Notes: generated from the sequence alone by a model not told the origin. A DNA stretch of 53,054 bases from CAZKCI01 sp964584165 (GCA_964584165.1 CAZOYW010000019.1:1-53054); one strand, 5' to 3'. Shown: positions 8,048-15,493, numbered from the stretch's first letter. Translations and numbers: made by a program.

Positions 8048-8072
8048 GCGCCTCGGCTCGGTCTGGCAATTG

Positions 8073-8215
8073 AACTACGAATTGCGCGAATTTCGCGAAT
8101 AGGCTCGGATTAGCCCGGCGAAAGATGTCCACGGATTGACACGAATTTGCACGAAGGGATTGGCCGGGCAACTGAAGCCGCGGATTGCGCGGATTTGGAT
8201 CGGTTGGCCCGCGGG
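8073..8215. repeat. CGAATT / CGGATT word repeat
   Basis: Begins GAACTACGAATTGCGCGAATT at 8073, then continues with CACGGATTGACACGAATTTG and CCGCGGATTGCGCGGATTTGG, mixing the CGAATT and CGGATT forms of the word in one locus. Only repeats are seen between the FrhB-like gene and 8229. Confidence 0.8.
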
Positions 8216-8228
8216 CGCATAAATGATT

Positions 8229-8334
8229 TGTGGGAGGGACGTCTCGCCCCGATCCAGGTTGGCTTGGATCGCGATCCCGATAGTCCCGAACTTCTGCCGG
8301 GACTATCGGGGCAAGCAAGGACGCCGCTCCCACA
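8229..8334. repeat. GTGGGAGGGAC stem-loop element with inner hairpin
   Basis: The outer arms TGTGGGAGGGACGTC and GACGCCGCTCCCACA enclose a separate inner hairpin (about 8275-8312) whose arms are CCCGATAGTCCCG and CGGGACTATCGGG. The same inner hairpin lies in the opposite orientation in the element at 14201-14308, so these elements are modular. Confidence 0.85.
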
Positions 8335-8356
8335 GGATAGACATCAGGCAGAGCCG

Positions 8357-8635
8357 ATGGAAAATCCCAGAGAAGTTGCCCGGCTGCTGTCGGCGATGCT
8401 CGTTGTTTTCATCGTGGCGCTGCTGGTTTCGAGCATTGTGCTCGGCGATTGGAATATTGTGCTCTGGGGACTCGCTGTTGTTGCCGGCATGGCTATCTTA
8501 TGTATCCTAGCGTCGATGGCGAATCTCGTAGTATTCGGACCTCTGATGTGGCTCATGAGCCGGATCTCGCCGAGAAAGCCCCCGGATCGGGAGACATTCC
8601 ATGACCAAGACTCCGCCCCCAACCGATATCGTTGA
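8357..8635 (+). CDS. Small two-helix membrane protein, unknown
   Basis: 92 aa from the ATG at 8357. Two hydrophobic spans are clear: about 11-31 (LLSAMLVVFIVALLVSSIVL) and 36-68 (NIVLWGLAVVAGMAILCILA and on). Codons upstream of this ATG translate the stem-loop and are rejected. The stretch is visibly AT-richer than its neighbours. The 3' end overlaps the hdrC start by 35 bases in another frame, which suggests translational coupling or a spurious end. I do not recognise a family. If real it would be the only membrane piece in the redox cluster and might tether HdrC. Confidence 0.45.
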   Translation: MENPREVARLLSAMLVVFIVALLVSSIVLGDWNIVLWGLAVVAGMAILCILASMANLVVFGPLMWLMSRISPRKPPDRETFHDQDSAPNRYR

Positions 8636-9053
8636 CGCTTCCGCGCTGGACGCGAACTTCAAGTACGAGGTCGCCGCCCGTCCCGGGGGCGAGCACATCA
8701 CCCGCTGCTTCGCCTGCGCCTCCTGCACCCTCTCCTGCCCGGTGAGCGAGAAGACCCCGGCCTACAGCCCGCGCAAGTTCGTCCACATGATCCTGCTGGG
8801 GATGAAGGAGGAGGTCCTCTCCTCCGACCTGATCTGGCACTGCCTGAACTGCTACCGCTGCCAGGTCCACTGCCCCCAGGACGTCCAGTTCACCCGGGTG
8901 ATGGAGGTCTTGCGGGACCTCGCCGTCGAGCAGGGCTACGCCCCGGCCGAGCTCTTGCCCGCCCTGGAGAAGATCGACGCCGAGATGATCGAGGACCGGC
9001 GGAAGAAGATCGAGGAACTCGTGGCGAAGAAGAAGACTTCACCAAAAAAGTGA
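8601..9053 (+). CDS. hdrC: Heterodisulfide reductase subunit C-like ferredoxin protein
   Basis: 150 aa, cytosolic 2x[4Fe-4S] protein that in Hdr complexes connects the HdrA flavin to HdrB. The motifs are C36, C39, C42, C46 (CFACASCTLSCP) and C81, C84, C87, C91 (CLNCYRCQVHCP), with the family's DANFKYEVAARPGG in front. GGAG lies 7 nt upstream of the ATG. The C-terminal Lys-rich helix (RRKKIEELVAKKKTSPKK) is longer than in compact HdrC. The usual partner HdrB, recognisable by CCG motifs, is not found anywhere in the window, so the electron acceptor of this HdrC must be something else, possibly the FrdAB-like pair downstream. Confidence 0.88.
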   Translation: MTKTPPPTDIVDASALDANFKYEVAARPGGEHITRCFACASCTLSCPVSEKTPAYSPRKFVHMILLGMKEEVLSSDLIWHCLNCYRCQVHCPQDVQFTRVMEVLRDLAVEQGYAPAELLPALEKIDAEMIEDRRKKIEELVAKKKTSPKK

Positions 9054-9067
9054 CGGCTTCGCATCTT

Positions 9068-9156
9068 TGTGGGAGGGGCATTCTTGCCCCGATCGCTGTG
9101 TGGCGGGGTCGCGATCCAGGCCGGGACGGTATCGGGGCAAGAATGCCCCTCCCACA
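9068..9156. repeat. GTGGGAGGGGC stem-loop element
   Basis: Left arm TGTGGGAGGGGCATTCTTGC pairs exactly with the right arm, whose last 20 bases are GCAAGAATGCCCCTCCCACA (9137-9156). The codons it would add to the hdrA frame are not protein-like. Confidence 0.88.
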
Positions 9157-9185
9157 ATTCGCAGAGAGCGTGCTCCCCGGGACCA

Positions 9186-9232
9186 GGGTTATTCGTGAAT
9201 ATTCGCGGAGATTCGCGGTTAAATCTCAAGCC
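9186..9232. repeat. CGAAT-word remnant before hdrA
   Basis: GGTTATTCGTGAATATTCGC and GAGATTCGCGGTTAAATC, followed by the GGTTGGCCGG spacer type that accompanies this family. It ends about 20 bases before the chosen hdrA start. Confidence 0.65.
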
Positions 9233-9253
9233 GGGTTGGCCGGGGCGCCGGCA

Positions 9254-12200
9254 GTGACGGCGCATCCGACAACCCGAGCGGTGCTCGTGGTCGGCGGGGG
9301 GATCGCCGGGATCCAGGCCTCGCTCGACCTCGCCGAGATGGGGGCGGAGGTCTTCCTCCTCGACGAGGCCCCCTCGATCGGGGGGAGGATGGCCAAGCTG
9401 GACAAGACCTTCCCCACCAACGACTGCGCCCTCTGCATCCTCTCCCCCAAGCTGGTCGAGGCCGGCGGCCATCCCCGGATCAAGCTCCTGACCAACTCCT
9501 CGCTCCTCACAGTGGCGGGGACGGCGGGCGACTTCACCGCCCGCGTCCGGATTCGCCCGCGCTACGTCTCGGTCGAGAAGTGCACGGGCTGCGGCGCCTG
9601 CGCGGAGAAGTGCCCGGTCAAGGTCAAGGACCCCTTCAACCAGGGGCTCGGCGATACCAAGGCGATCCGCGTCCCCTTCCCCCAGGCCGTCCCGCTGGCC
9701 GCGGTCATCGACGAGAAATCCTGCCTGATGCTCACGAAGAAGCGCTGCGGGATCTGCGCTAAGGCCTGCGCCGCGGGGGCGGTGGACTACGGGCAGAAGC
9801 CGGAGGAGCGGGAGCTGAAGGTCGGGGCGGTGATCCTGGCCGCGGGATCGGACGAGTTCGATCCCGCCCTCCGGCGCGAGTTCGGCTACGGCCGCTTCCG
9901 GGACGTGGTCACCTCGCTCGAGTTCGAGCGGATGCTCTGCGCCTCGGGACCTTCCGGCGGCCATCTTCGCCGCCCTTCCGACGGACGCGAGCCGAAGACC
10001 GTCGCCTTCCTCCAGTGCGTGGGCTCGCGCGACCGGGTCGCGGGCTCGCCCGTTTGCTCCGCCATGTGCTGCATGCAGGCGGTCAAGGAGGCGGTGGTCG
10101 CCGCCGAGCACGTCCCGGGGCTGAAGGCCGCGATCTTCGGGATCGACCTGAGGGCCCAGGGCAAGCACTTCGACGCCTTCGTGGAGCGGGCCGAGCGCTC
10201 CTCCGGCGTCCGCTTCCTCCGCTCCCGGGCGACCGGGATCAAGCGGGACCGCGACGGGAAACTGGTCGTGCGGCGGGTGGGGGAAAACGAGGAGGTGATC
10301 GCGGAAGCCTTCGACCTCGTCGTCCTCTCGGTCGGCTTCGCCGCCTCGGAGCGGACGCGCGCCCTGGCGAAGAGGCTCGGGATCGCCCTCGACGAGGGCT
10401 CCTTCTGCCGCGCCGCCCCCTTCTCGGGCGTCGCCTCCTCGCGGGAGGGGATCTTCGCCTGCGGGACCTCGACCGGCCCCAAGGACATCCCGGAGGCGGT
10501 GGCCGATGGTTCGGCGGCGGCGATGGCGGCGGCGGAATACGCCCTCCTCCCGGCCGCGCGCTCTTCGCCCGCGCTCCGCTTCCCCGCCGAGCGGACGACG
10601 GCCGGAGAGCCGCCCCGGATCGGCGTCTACGTCTGCCACTGCGGGATCAACATCGCCTCCGTGGTCAAGGTGGGGGAGGTGGCCGCCGCCGCGAGGAAGC
10701 TGCCCAACGTCGTTCGGGCCGAGGAGCTGGTCTACGCCTGCAGCCAGGACTCGATCCGGAGGATCGAGTCCGAGATCCGCGCGCACGATCTCAACCGGGT
10801 CGTCGTCGCCTCCTGCTCGCCCCGCACCCACGAGCCGCTCTTCCGGCGGATGCTGCGCCGAGCCGGGATCAACCCCAACCTCTTCGAGATGGCGAACATC
10901 CGCGACCACTGCTCCTGGGTCCACCGGGACGAGCCGGCGGCGGCCACGAGAAAGGCCGCGGTCCTCGTCGGGATGGCCGTGGCCAAGGCCGCCCGCCTCG
11001 TCCCCCTCCCGGAGAACCGGATCGAGATCGGCGAGGGGGCGCTGGTGCTCGGGGGCGGCGCAACGGGTCTGACGGCGGCGCTCGCCCTCGCCCGGGCCGG
11101 GAGGACCGTCCACCTGGTCGAGCAGGAGAAGGAACTGGGGGGGAACGCCCGCCGCTTCCACGGCGAGATCGCGGGGGGCGACGTCCCCGCCTTCCTCTCC
11201 CGCCTGATCGGCGAGGTGGAGGCGGAGGGGCGGATCCGGGTCTACCGGGAGTCGTCGCTGAAAAAGCTGAGCGGGCACATCGGGAACTTCTCGTCCGAGA
11301 TCGCCCTCCCCTCCGGGGAGGCCGTGACGGTCGGGCACGGCGTCATCCTCCTCGCCACCGGCGCCGTCGAGGACCTCTCCCCCGTCTACGGGCTCGGGGA
11401 GAACCCGGACGTGGTGACGGCGCGGCAGTTCGAGCACATGCTCTTTGTCTCCCACCCCCTCCTCCGGCGGGCCTTACGGGTCGTCTTCATCGGCTGCGCC
11501 GGGCAGAGGGACGAGCGGCGCCCCTCGTGCAGCCGCCTCTGCTGCGACCAGGCGCTCAAGAACGCGATCGCCTTCCGGGAGGGGGGGCGGGCGCGGGAGG
11601 TCTTCTTCCTCTATCGCGACATCCGGGCCTACGGCCAGAAGGAGCTCCGCTACGGCCGCGCCCGGGAGCTCGGCGTGAACTTCATCCGTTACGAGCCTCT
11701 CCGCCGGCCGCGGGTGGAGCGGCAGGGGGAGGAGACCCTGGTCTCGGTCTTCGATCCCGTGCTCGGGAAGGAGGTCCGCATCAGGGCCGACCTGGTCGTC
11801 CTCTCCACCGCGATCGTCGGGCCGGAGGCGAACCGGGCGACGGCGCGGCTCCTCAAGGTCCCCCTGGACGCGGAGAACTACTTCCTCGAGGCGCACGTGA
11901 AGCTCAAGCCGGTGGATTTCGCCACCGACGGGATCTTCCTCTGCGGCCTGGCCCACGGGCCCAAAACGCTCGCCGAGTCGGTGGTCCAGGCGCGGGCGGC
12001 GGCGGGGAGGGCGATGACCATCCTCGCCCAGAAGGCGGTGGAGGGGGTGTCCGCGACCGCCTTCGTGAACGCGGCGCGCTGCGTCGCCTGCGGCCTCTGC
12101 GTCGCTGCCTGCCCCTTCCGGGCGATCGAGCTGGAAGAGGAAAAGGGGGCCGCCGCGGTGGACGAGGCGCTTTGCAAGGGCTGCGGGACCTGCGCGGCGG

Positions 12201-12283
12201 CCTGCCCCTCGGGGGCGATCGACTTGAGGGGATTCTCCCACGAGCAGATCGGAGCGGCCCTGGAGGCCCTGGCCGCGGACTGA
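9254..12283 (+). CDS. hdrA: Double-length HdrA: flavin-based bifurcating iron-sulfur flavoprotein
   Basis: 1009 aa from the GTG at 9254; the 68 codons upstream in frame only translate repeats. Two HdrA-like halves are fused. Half one: FAD site GGGIAGIQ (14-21), ferredoxin motif CTGCGACAEKCP (110-121), a second Cys group (CGICAKACAAGA), and the HdrA-specific cluster Cys255 with CSAMCC (268-273). Half two: N-terminal GVYVCHCGINIA (457-468), a second FAD site LVLGGGATGLTAA (from 597), Cys748 with CSRLCC (759-764), and two C-terminal ferredoxin motifs, CVACGLCVAACP (from 943) and CKGCGTCAAACP (from 974), the expected exit to ferredoxin. HdrA splits electron pairs between ferredoxin and a high-potential acceptor. 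Both halves keep the unusual-cluster cysteines, so both flavins could be functional. Fused ~1000-residue HdrA proteins are known. Confidence 0.9.
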   Translation: MTAHPTTRAVLVVGGGIAGIQASLDLAEMGAEVFLLDEAPSIGGRMAKLDKTFPTNDCALCILSPKLVEAGGHPRIKLLTNSSLLTVAGTAGDFTARVRIRPRYVSVEKCTGCGACAEKCPVKVKDPFNQGLGDTKAIRVPFPQAVPLAAVIDEKSCLMLTKKRCGICAKACAAGAVDYGQKPEERELKVGAVILAAGSDEFDPALRREFGYGRFRDVVTSLEFERMLCASGPSGGHLRRPSDGREPKTVAFLQCVGSRDRVAGSPVCSAMCCMQAVKEAVVAAEHVPGLKAAIFGIDLRAQGKHFDAFVERAERSSGVRFLRSRATGIKRDRDGKLVVRRVGENEEVIAEAFDLVVLSVGFAASERTRALAKRLGIALDEGSFCRAAPFSGVASSREGIFACGTSTGPKDIPEAVADGSAAAMAAAEYALLPAARSSPALRFPAERTTAGEPPRIGVYVCHCGINIASVVKVGEVAAAARKLPNVVRAEELVYACSQDSIRRIESEIRAHDLNRVVVASCSPRTHEPLFRRMLRRAGINPNLFEMANIRDHCSWVHRDEPAAATRKAAVLVGMAVAKAARLVPLPENRIEIGEGALVLGGGATGLTAALALARAGRTVHLVEQEKELGGNARRFHGEIAGGDVPAFLSRLIGEVEAEGRIRVYRESSLKKLSGHIGNFSSEIALPSGEAVTVGHGVILLATGAVEDLSPVYGLGENPDVVTARQFEHMLFVSHPLLRRALRVVFIGCAGQRDERRPSCSRLCCDQALKNAIAFREGGRAREVFFLYRDIRAYGQKELRYGRARELGVNFIRYEPLRRPRVERQGEETLVSVFDPVLGKEVRIRADLVVLSTAIVGPEANRATARLLKVPLDAENYFLEAHVKLKPVDFATDGIFLCGLAHGPKTLAESVVQARAAAGRAMTILAQKAVEGVSATAFVNAARCVACGLCVAACPFRAIELEEEKGAAAVDEALCKGCGTCAAACPSGAIDLRGFSHEQIGAALEALAAD

Positions 12284-12306
12284 CCCGGCCGGGCCCAGTT
12301 AAAAGC

Positions 12307-12803
12307 AACCGCGGATTTCGCGGATTACGCGGATTAGGATGCAAATATTCGACAACCTAAAACGCGAGGTTTCATTATGACAGCGCTTCTTCACCAAGAT
12401 ATCACGGAAAGGATCATTGGGGCGGCGATGGAAGTTCACAAAGTTTTGGGATCTGGATTCCTCGAGGCCGTTTACGAAGAGTCTCTAGCGATAGAGATGG
12501 GAGAGAGAGGGATAGCATTTGTTACCCAGGCGGAGATTCCCATCCGATACAAGCAGCATCTCCTGAAGCACAAGTATAGAGCCGATTTCCTTGTTGAGGA
12601 TAAGGTTGTCTCCGAAATCAAGGCTGTTGTATCCCTGACTGATGCAGATTCCGCCCAAGTGTTGAACTATCTGAAGGCCACCGGTCTCAAAGTCGCATTG
12701 TTGCTTAATTTTGGAAAGGGCAGCCTGGAATGGAAAAGATTTGTTTCCGAAAAATGCTTTCAATAAGCAGGTTTAATCCGCGTAATCCGCGAAATCCGCG
12801 GCT
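12307..12803 (+). mobile_element. Putative inverted-repeat cassette carrying a GxxExxY gene
   Basis: Left end 12307-12336 and right end 12774-12803 are inverted copies of one 30-bp sequence, CCGCGGATTTCGCGGATTAC plus CGCGGATTA, with 29 of 30 positions matching. The only gene between them is the GxxExxY gene, which is AT-richer than its neighbours. The ends belong to the dispersed CGGATT/CGAATT family; a third identical core is at 15359-15385. The cassette sits exactly between hdrA and flxD, 11 bp before the flxD start. I see no transposase and no clear target duplication, so mobility is inferred. Confidence 0.55.
12377..12766 (+). CDS. GxxExxY family protein (PD-(D/E)XK nuclease fold)
   Basis: 129 aa. 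The name-giving motif is visible as GSGFLEAVYEESL (residues 25-37). The nuclease-like core follows: YRADFLVEDKVVSEIKAV carries D-x(n)-ExK (D69, E79, K81), then SAQVLNYLKATGLKVALLLNFG, matching the PDDEXK_3 family. GAGG 8 nt before the ATG is a good ribosome site. The family's biochemical role is unknown; nuclease activity is predicted from the fold only. Base composition is clearly lower in G+C than the flanking redox genes, and it has no metabolic link to them. Its position inside matched inverted repeats suggests it arrived with them. Confidence 0.88.
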   Translation: MTALLHQDITERIIGAAMEVHKVLGSGFLEAVYEESLAIEMGERGIAFVTQAEIPIRYKQHLLKHKYRADFLVEDKVVSEIKAVVSLTDADSAQVLNYLKATGLKVALLLNFGKGSLEWKRFVSEKCFQ

Positions 12804-12814
12804 TTCTTTTATTT

Positions 12815-13243
12815 ATGACGAGCATGCCGACTGACTTCGAGCCGAGAATCGTCGCGTTTCTCTGCAACTGGTGCTCCTACGCCGGGGCGGACTTGGCGGG
12901 GGTGAGCCGGTTCTCCCACGCCCCCCACGTCCGGGTGATCCGCGTCCCCTGCTCGGGGCGGGTCTCGGCGCTGCTGGTCTTGAAGGCCCTCGCCTCCGGG
13001 CTGGACGGCGTCCTGGTCTCGGGCTGCCACCCCGGCGACTGCCACTACTCCGAGGGGAACTACCACACCCGCCGGAGGATGACCGTCCTGAAGAGCCTCC
13101 TCGATTTCCTGGGGATCGACGGGAGACGTCTCCAGCTCTCCTGGGTCTCCGCCTCGGAGGGGAAGAAGTGGGCGGAGGTGGTGGACGCGGCGGTGGCGGA
13201 GGTGAGGAAGGCGGGGCCGAACCCAGTAAAAGAAAAAAAGTGA
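12815..13243 (+). CDS. flxD: FlxD/MvhD-family [2Fe-2S] subunit, copy 2
   Basis: 142 aa. Cysteines Cys17 and Cys20 (LCNWCSYAGADLAG), Cys46 (VPCSGRV), Cys71 and Cys76 (SGCHPGDCHY) match the MvhD family. The order FlxD, FlxC-like, FlxB-like, FlxA-like that follows is the content of the Flx NAD(P)H-oxidising module known from Flx-Hdr clusters of anaerobes, so I call this copy FlxD: it would bridge the Flx proteins to HdrA. The start could be ATG 12815 or 12824; neither has a clear ribosome site, and the GxxExxY cassette ends just upstream and may have replaced the original leader. Confidence 0.88.
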   Translation: MTSMPTDFEPRIVAFLCNWCSYAGADLAGVSRFSHAPHVRVIRVPCSGRVSALLVLKALASGLDGVLVSGCHPGDCHYSEGNYHTRRRMTVLKSLLDFLGIDGRRLQLSWVSASEGKKWAEVVDAAVAEVRKAGPNPVKEKK

Positions 13244-13276
13244 TCAGTTGTAGGCCCGCTCTGTGAGCGATATTTC

Positions 13277-14158
13277 ATGACGGCTGTTGACAAAATGCGC
13301 ATGGCTGCCGCGGAGCTTCTCCGCTCCGGGAAAGCGGAGTTGGTCATCGGTTTCGAGGGCGAGGAGAAGCCCCGCCCCGCTTTCGTCCGGAAAGCAGAGG
13401 ATGTCTCGCGCCTGGTCTGGAACGACCGCTGCTCGGGAAGCCTCGCGCGCTACCTGCTCCGGAATGGCACGGATCGGGGCCCCGACCAGCAGCAATCGGG
13501 GCCCCTCCCACCAAAAGGGAAGACGGCCGTCGTGGCCAAGGGGTGCGACGTCCGGGCGATCGCGGTCCTGATCCGCGAGGTCCAGGTCCGGCGCGAGGAG
13601 GTCTTCATCATCGGGATGGACTGCGCCTTCCAGACGGACCGCGGGAAAAAGCTCCCGCGATGTTCGGCCTGCGACTGCCATCGTCCGGAGATATTCGACG
13701 TCCTGATCGAAAGCGATCTGGCCGGCTCCTCCCCGGCTCCGGATAATTACAGCGACGTGGCCGAGATCGGAAAACTCCCGGTCGAGAAGCGGCTCGCCTA
13801 CTGGCTTATGCAGATGGAGCGGTGCGTCCGCTGCTACGCCTGCCGGCAGGCCTGCCCCCTCTGCTACTGCGAGGAATGCGCGGCCGAGACCGTCCTCCCG
13901 CGCTGGCTCCCCCGCGCGCCGAGCGCCCTCTCCAACCTCTATTTCCACGCCATGCGGGCGATGCATCTCGCCGGGCGCTGCGTGGACTGCGGGGAGTGCG
14001 AGCGGGCCTGCCCGGCGGAGATCCCCTTAAGGACGCTGATGCGGAAGGCCGCGAAGGACCTGGAGGAAATCTACGGCTGGAAAATCTCGGTGGGGATGGA
14101 GGTCAAGGGGCCGCTCTCGACCTTCGCGCCGGACGACCCGGGACCCGGCTTCAAATGA
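13277..14158 (+). CDS. flxC: FlxC-like / FrhB-family iron-sulfur subunit with in-frame palindrome insert
   Basis: 293 aa. Family features: MRMAAAELLRSGKAELVIGF at the start, VVAKGCDVRAIAVLIREVQV (86-105), the cysteine block C183, C186, C189, C193, C196, C198, C201 (CVRCYACRQACPLCYCEEC) and the second motif C235, C238, C241, C245. It is homologous to the gene at 6905 and likely passes electrons within the Flx module. Residues 64-80 (GTDRGPDQQQSGPLPPK) are encoded by a copy of the stem-loop repeat (13471-13512) inserted between the strand before it and the VVAKGCD strand. The frame is kept. A fragment of the TAGGCCCGCTCTGTGAGCG repeat lies directly before the start. Confidence 0.82.
   Translation: MTAVDKMRMAAAELLRSGKAELVIGFEGEEKPRPAFVRKAEDVSRLVWNDRCSGSLARYLLRNGTDRGPDQQQSGPLPPKGKTAVVAKGCDVRAIAVLIREVQVRREEVFIIGMDCAFQTDRGKKLPRCSACDCHRPEIFDVLIESDLAGSSPAPDNYSDVAEIGKLPVEKRLAYWLMQMERCVRCYACRQACPLCYCEECAAETVLPRWLPRAPSALSNLYFHAMRAMHLAGRCVDCGECERACPAEIPLRTLMRKAAKDLEEIYGWKISVGMEVKGPLSTFAPDDPGPGFK
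13471..13512. repeat. Stem-loop repeat inserted in frame in flxC
   Basis: The right-hand part reads AATCGGGGCCCCTCCCACC, matching the right end of the intergenic elements (ATCGGGGC, variable bases, GCCCCTCCCACA at 9131-9156 and 14284-14308). The left part has an inverted TCGGGGCCCCGA. The intergenic elements are about 54-108 bp; this is a shortened form whose length leaves the frame open. Confidence 0.7.
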
Positions 14159-14308
14159 ACCACGAATTTTCACGAATGGATTCCGGTTCATATGAGATTC
14201 TGTGGGAGCGGCGTCCCCGCTTGCCCCGATAATCCCGGCAGAAGTTCGGGACTATCGGGGGCGCGATCCAGGCCGGTCTGACATCGGGGCGAGGACGCCC
14301 CTCCCACA
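14158..14308. repeat. CACGAAT word plus stem-loop element between flxC and flxB
   Basis: AACCACGAATTTTCACGAAT starts on the last base of the flxC TGA. From 14201 a stem-loop element follows (TGTGGGAGCGGCGTC to CTCCCACA at 14308), with the inner hairpin CCCCGATAATCCCGG / TTCGGGACTATCGGGG in the opposite orientation to that at 8275. Confidence 0.8.
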
Positions 14309-14336
14309 GCAAATCGCGCGATGCTATTGGCAGATA

Positions 14337-15302
14337 ATGGATAAGCTGCTGAACAAGAAAGAGTTGATCGCTCTGATCGAGCGGCTTCTCGCGGACTACG
14401 ACCTCTGGGGGCCGAAGGCGGAGGAGGGGAAGGTCTATTCATTCCGCCGCCTGGGGTCTCCCCGGGAGCTGGCTTGGGGCTACCGCAACTCGGTCGTTCC
14501 GCCGAAGTCCGTCTTCTTCCCGTCCGGAGAGAGTGTCTTCCGCCTTGAGGACGGGAAGCCCGTCGCCGGGGACTCTCCGGCCAAGCCCCCCCTCCTCGCT
14601 CTCATCCGCCCCTGCGACGCCCGCGCCCTCACCCTTCTCGACAAGGTCTTCGGCGGGGAGATCGCCGACCCCCTCTACGAGGCGCGCCGGAGGAACGCCC
14701 TCCTGATCGGCCTCGCCTGCAACGAGCCGGACGAGGACTGCTTCTGCGGTTCGGTGGGGGGCAGCCCCTTCGCCGAAACCGGATTGGATATCCTGCTCGT
14801 CGAGTTGGGCGGGGAGTATTTGCTCCGAGCGGTCAGCGATAAGGGGAAGACGGTAGCCGCCGGATGCGGGAAGCCATCTGCGGGGAAAAGCGCGGGCCTG
14901 GCTAAAAATCAAAAGACAGCCGAAATGCATCTCCGAGTGCATTTCCAATGCTCGGGCGCGCCGGAGCGCGCTCCCGAGTATTGGAAGGAGAAGTCGCTCG
15001 CCTGCCTCGACTGCGGCGTCTGCGCCTTCCTCTGCCCGACCTGCCACTGCTTCGGCTTCAGCGACGAGTCCGGCGGCCGCAAAAGGATCTGGGAGACCTG
15101 CGCTTCCCCGCTCTTCACGAAGATGACCAGCGGCGAGAACCCCCGGGAGCGGCGCGCCGATCGGCTCCGGAACCGGGTCTTCCACAAGTTCGTCTATTTC
15201 AAGGAAACCCACGGCGAGATCGCCTGCGTCGGCTGCGGGCGGTGCCTCGCGCGCTGCCCGGCGGGGATCCGGATCACGGAGCTGGCGGGGAAGGAAGAAT
15301 AG
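14337..15302 (+). CDS. flxB: FlxB-like / AsrA-family 4Fe-4S dicluster subunit
   Basis: 321 aa from the ATG at 14337; upstream codons are repeat translation. The family contains anaerobic sulfite reductase subunit A, hydrogenase/sulfur reductase beta subunits and FlxB. Features: LLALIRPCDARALTLLDKVF (86-105), CFCGSVGG, C223, C226, C229, C233, C236, C238 (CLDCGVCAFLCPTCHC), WETCASPLF, HKFVYFKETHGEIACVGC and C297, C300, C303, C307. It would relay electrons from FlxA flavin toward FlxC/FlxD. Residues about 196-217 are encoded by two overlapping palindromes just before the first cysteine motif. It ends in TAG. No siroheme sulfite reductase (AsrC) is present, so a sulfite role is unlikely. Confidence 0.82.
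   Translation: MDKLLNKKELIALIERLLADYDLWGPKAEEGKVYSFRRLGSPRELAWGYRNSVVPPKSVFFPSGESVFRLEDGKPVAGDSPAKPPLLALIRPCDARALTLLDKVFGGEIADPLYEARRRNALLIGLACNEPDEDCFCGSVGGSPFAETGLDILLVELGGEYLLRAVSDKGKTVAAGCGKPSAGKSAGLAKNQKTAEMHLRVHFQCSGAPERAPEYWKEKSLACLDCGVCAFLCPTCHCFGFSDESGGRKRIWETCASPLFTKMTSGENPRERRADRLRNRVFHKFVYFKETHGEIACVGCGRCLARCPAGIRITELAGKEE
14922..14986. repeat. Palindromes inside the flxB coding sequence
   Basis: GAAATGCA (14922-14929) pairs with TGCATTTC (14938-14945). Overlapping it, TTCCAATGCTCGGGCGCG (14943-14960) pairs with CGCGCTCCCGAGTATTGGAA (14967-14986), with one mismatch and one bulge. Together they encode residues 196-217, in frame. Confidence 0.65.
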
Positions 15303-15435
15303 CCGCGGATCGGGCTTGGCGAAAAGGAACCACGGATTACAGCTTGGCTAACCGAAAGCCGCGGATTTCGCGGATTACGCGGATTGGGGCTGGCCTGGCT
15401 CGGCGGATTTAACCACGAATCTTCACGAATAGGCT
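15301..15435. repeat. CGGATT/CGAATT word repeat with cassette-type core
   Basis: Starts within the flxB TAG (AGCCGCGGATCGGG) and ends AACCACGAATCTTCACGAAT. At 15359-15385 it contains the same core, CCGCGGATTTCGCGGATTAC then GCGGATT, as the two ends of the GxxExxY cassette, followed by the GGCTGGCCTGGCTCGGCGGA spacer also seen near 118-190. No gene lies between flxB and flxA. Confidence 0.85.
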
Positions 15436-15493
15436 GAGGCACTATGCGCTCTGCGCTTTGCGACTTTCCCGTCTCGGCCCCCCAGCGCACGCC

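Noticed and set aside
9050..9253. 68 extra N-terminal residues for HdrA
   Set aside because: They translate the stem-loop and CGAAT repeats (MTASHLCGRGILAPIAVW), which give the same kind of peptide (WEGHSCPDT, IGARTPLPQ) in other frames at other copies.
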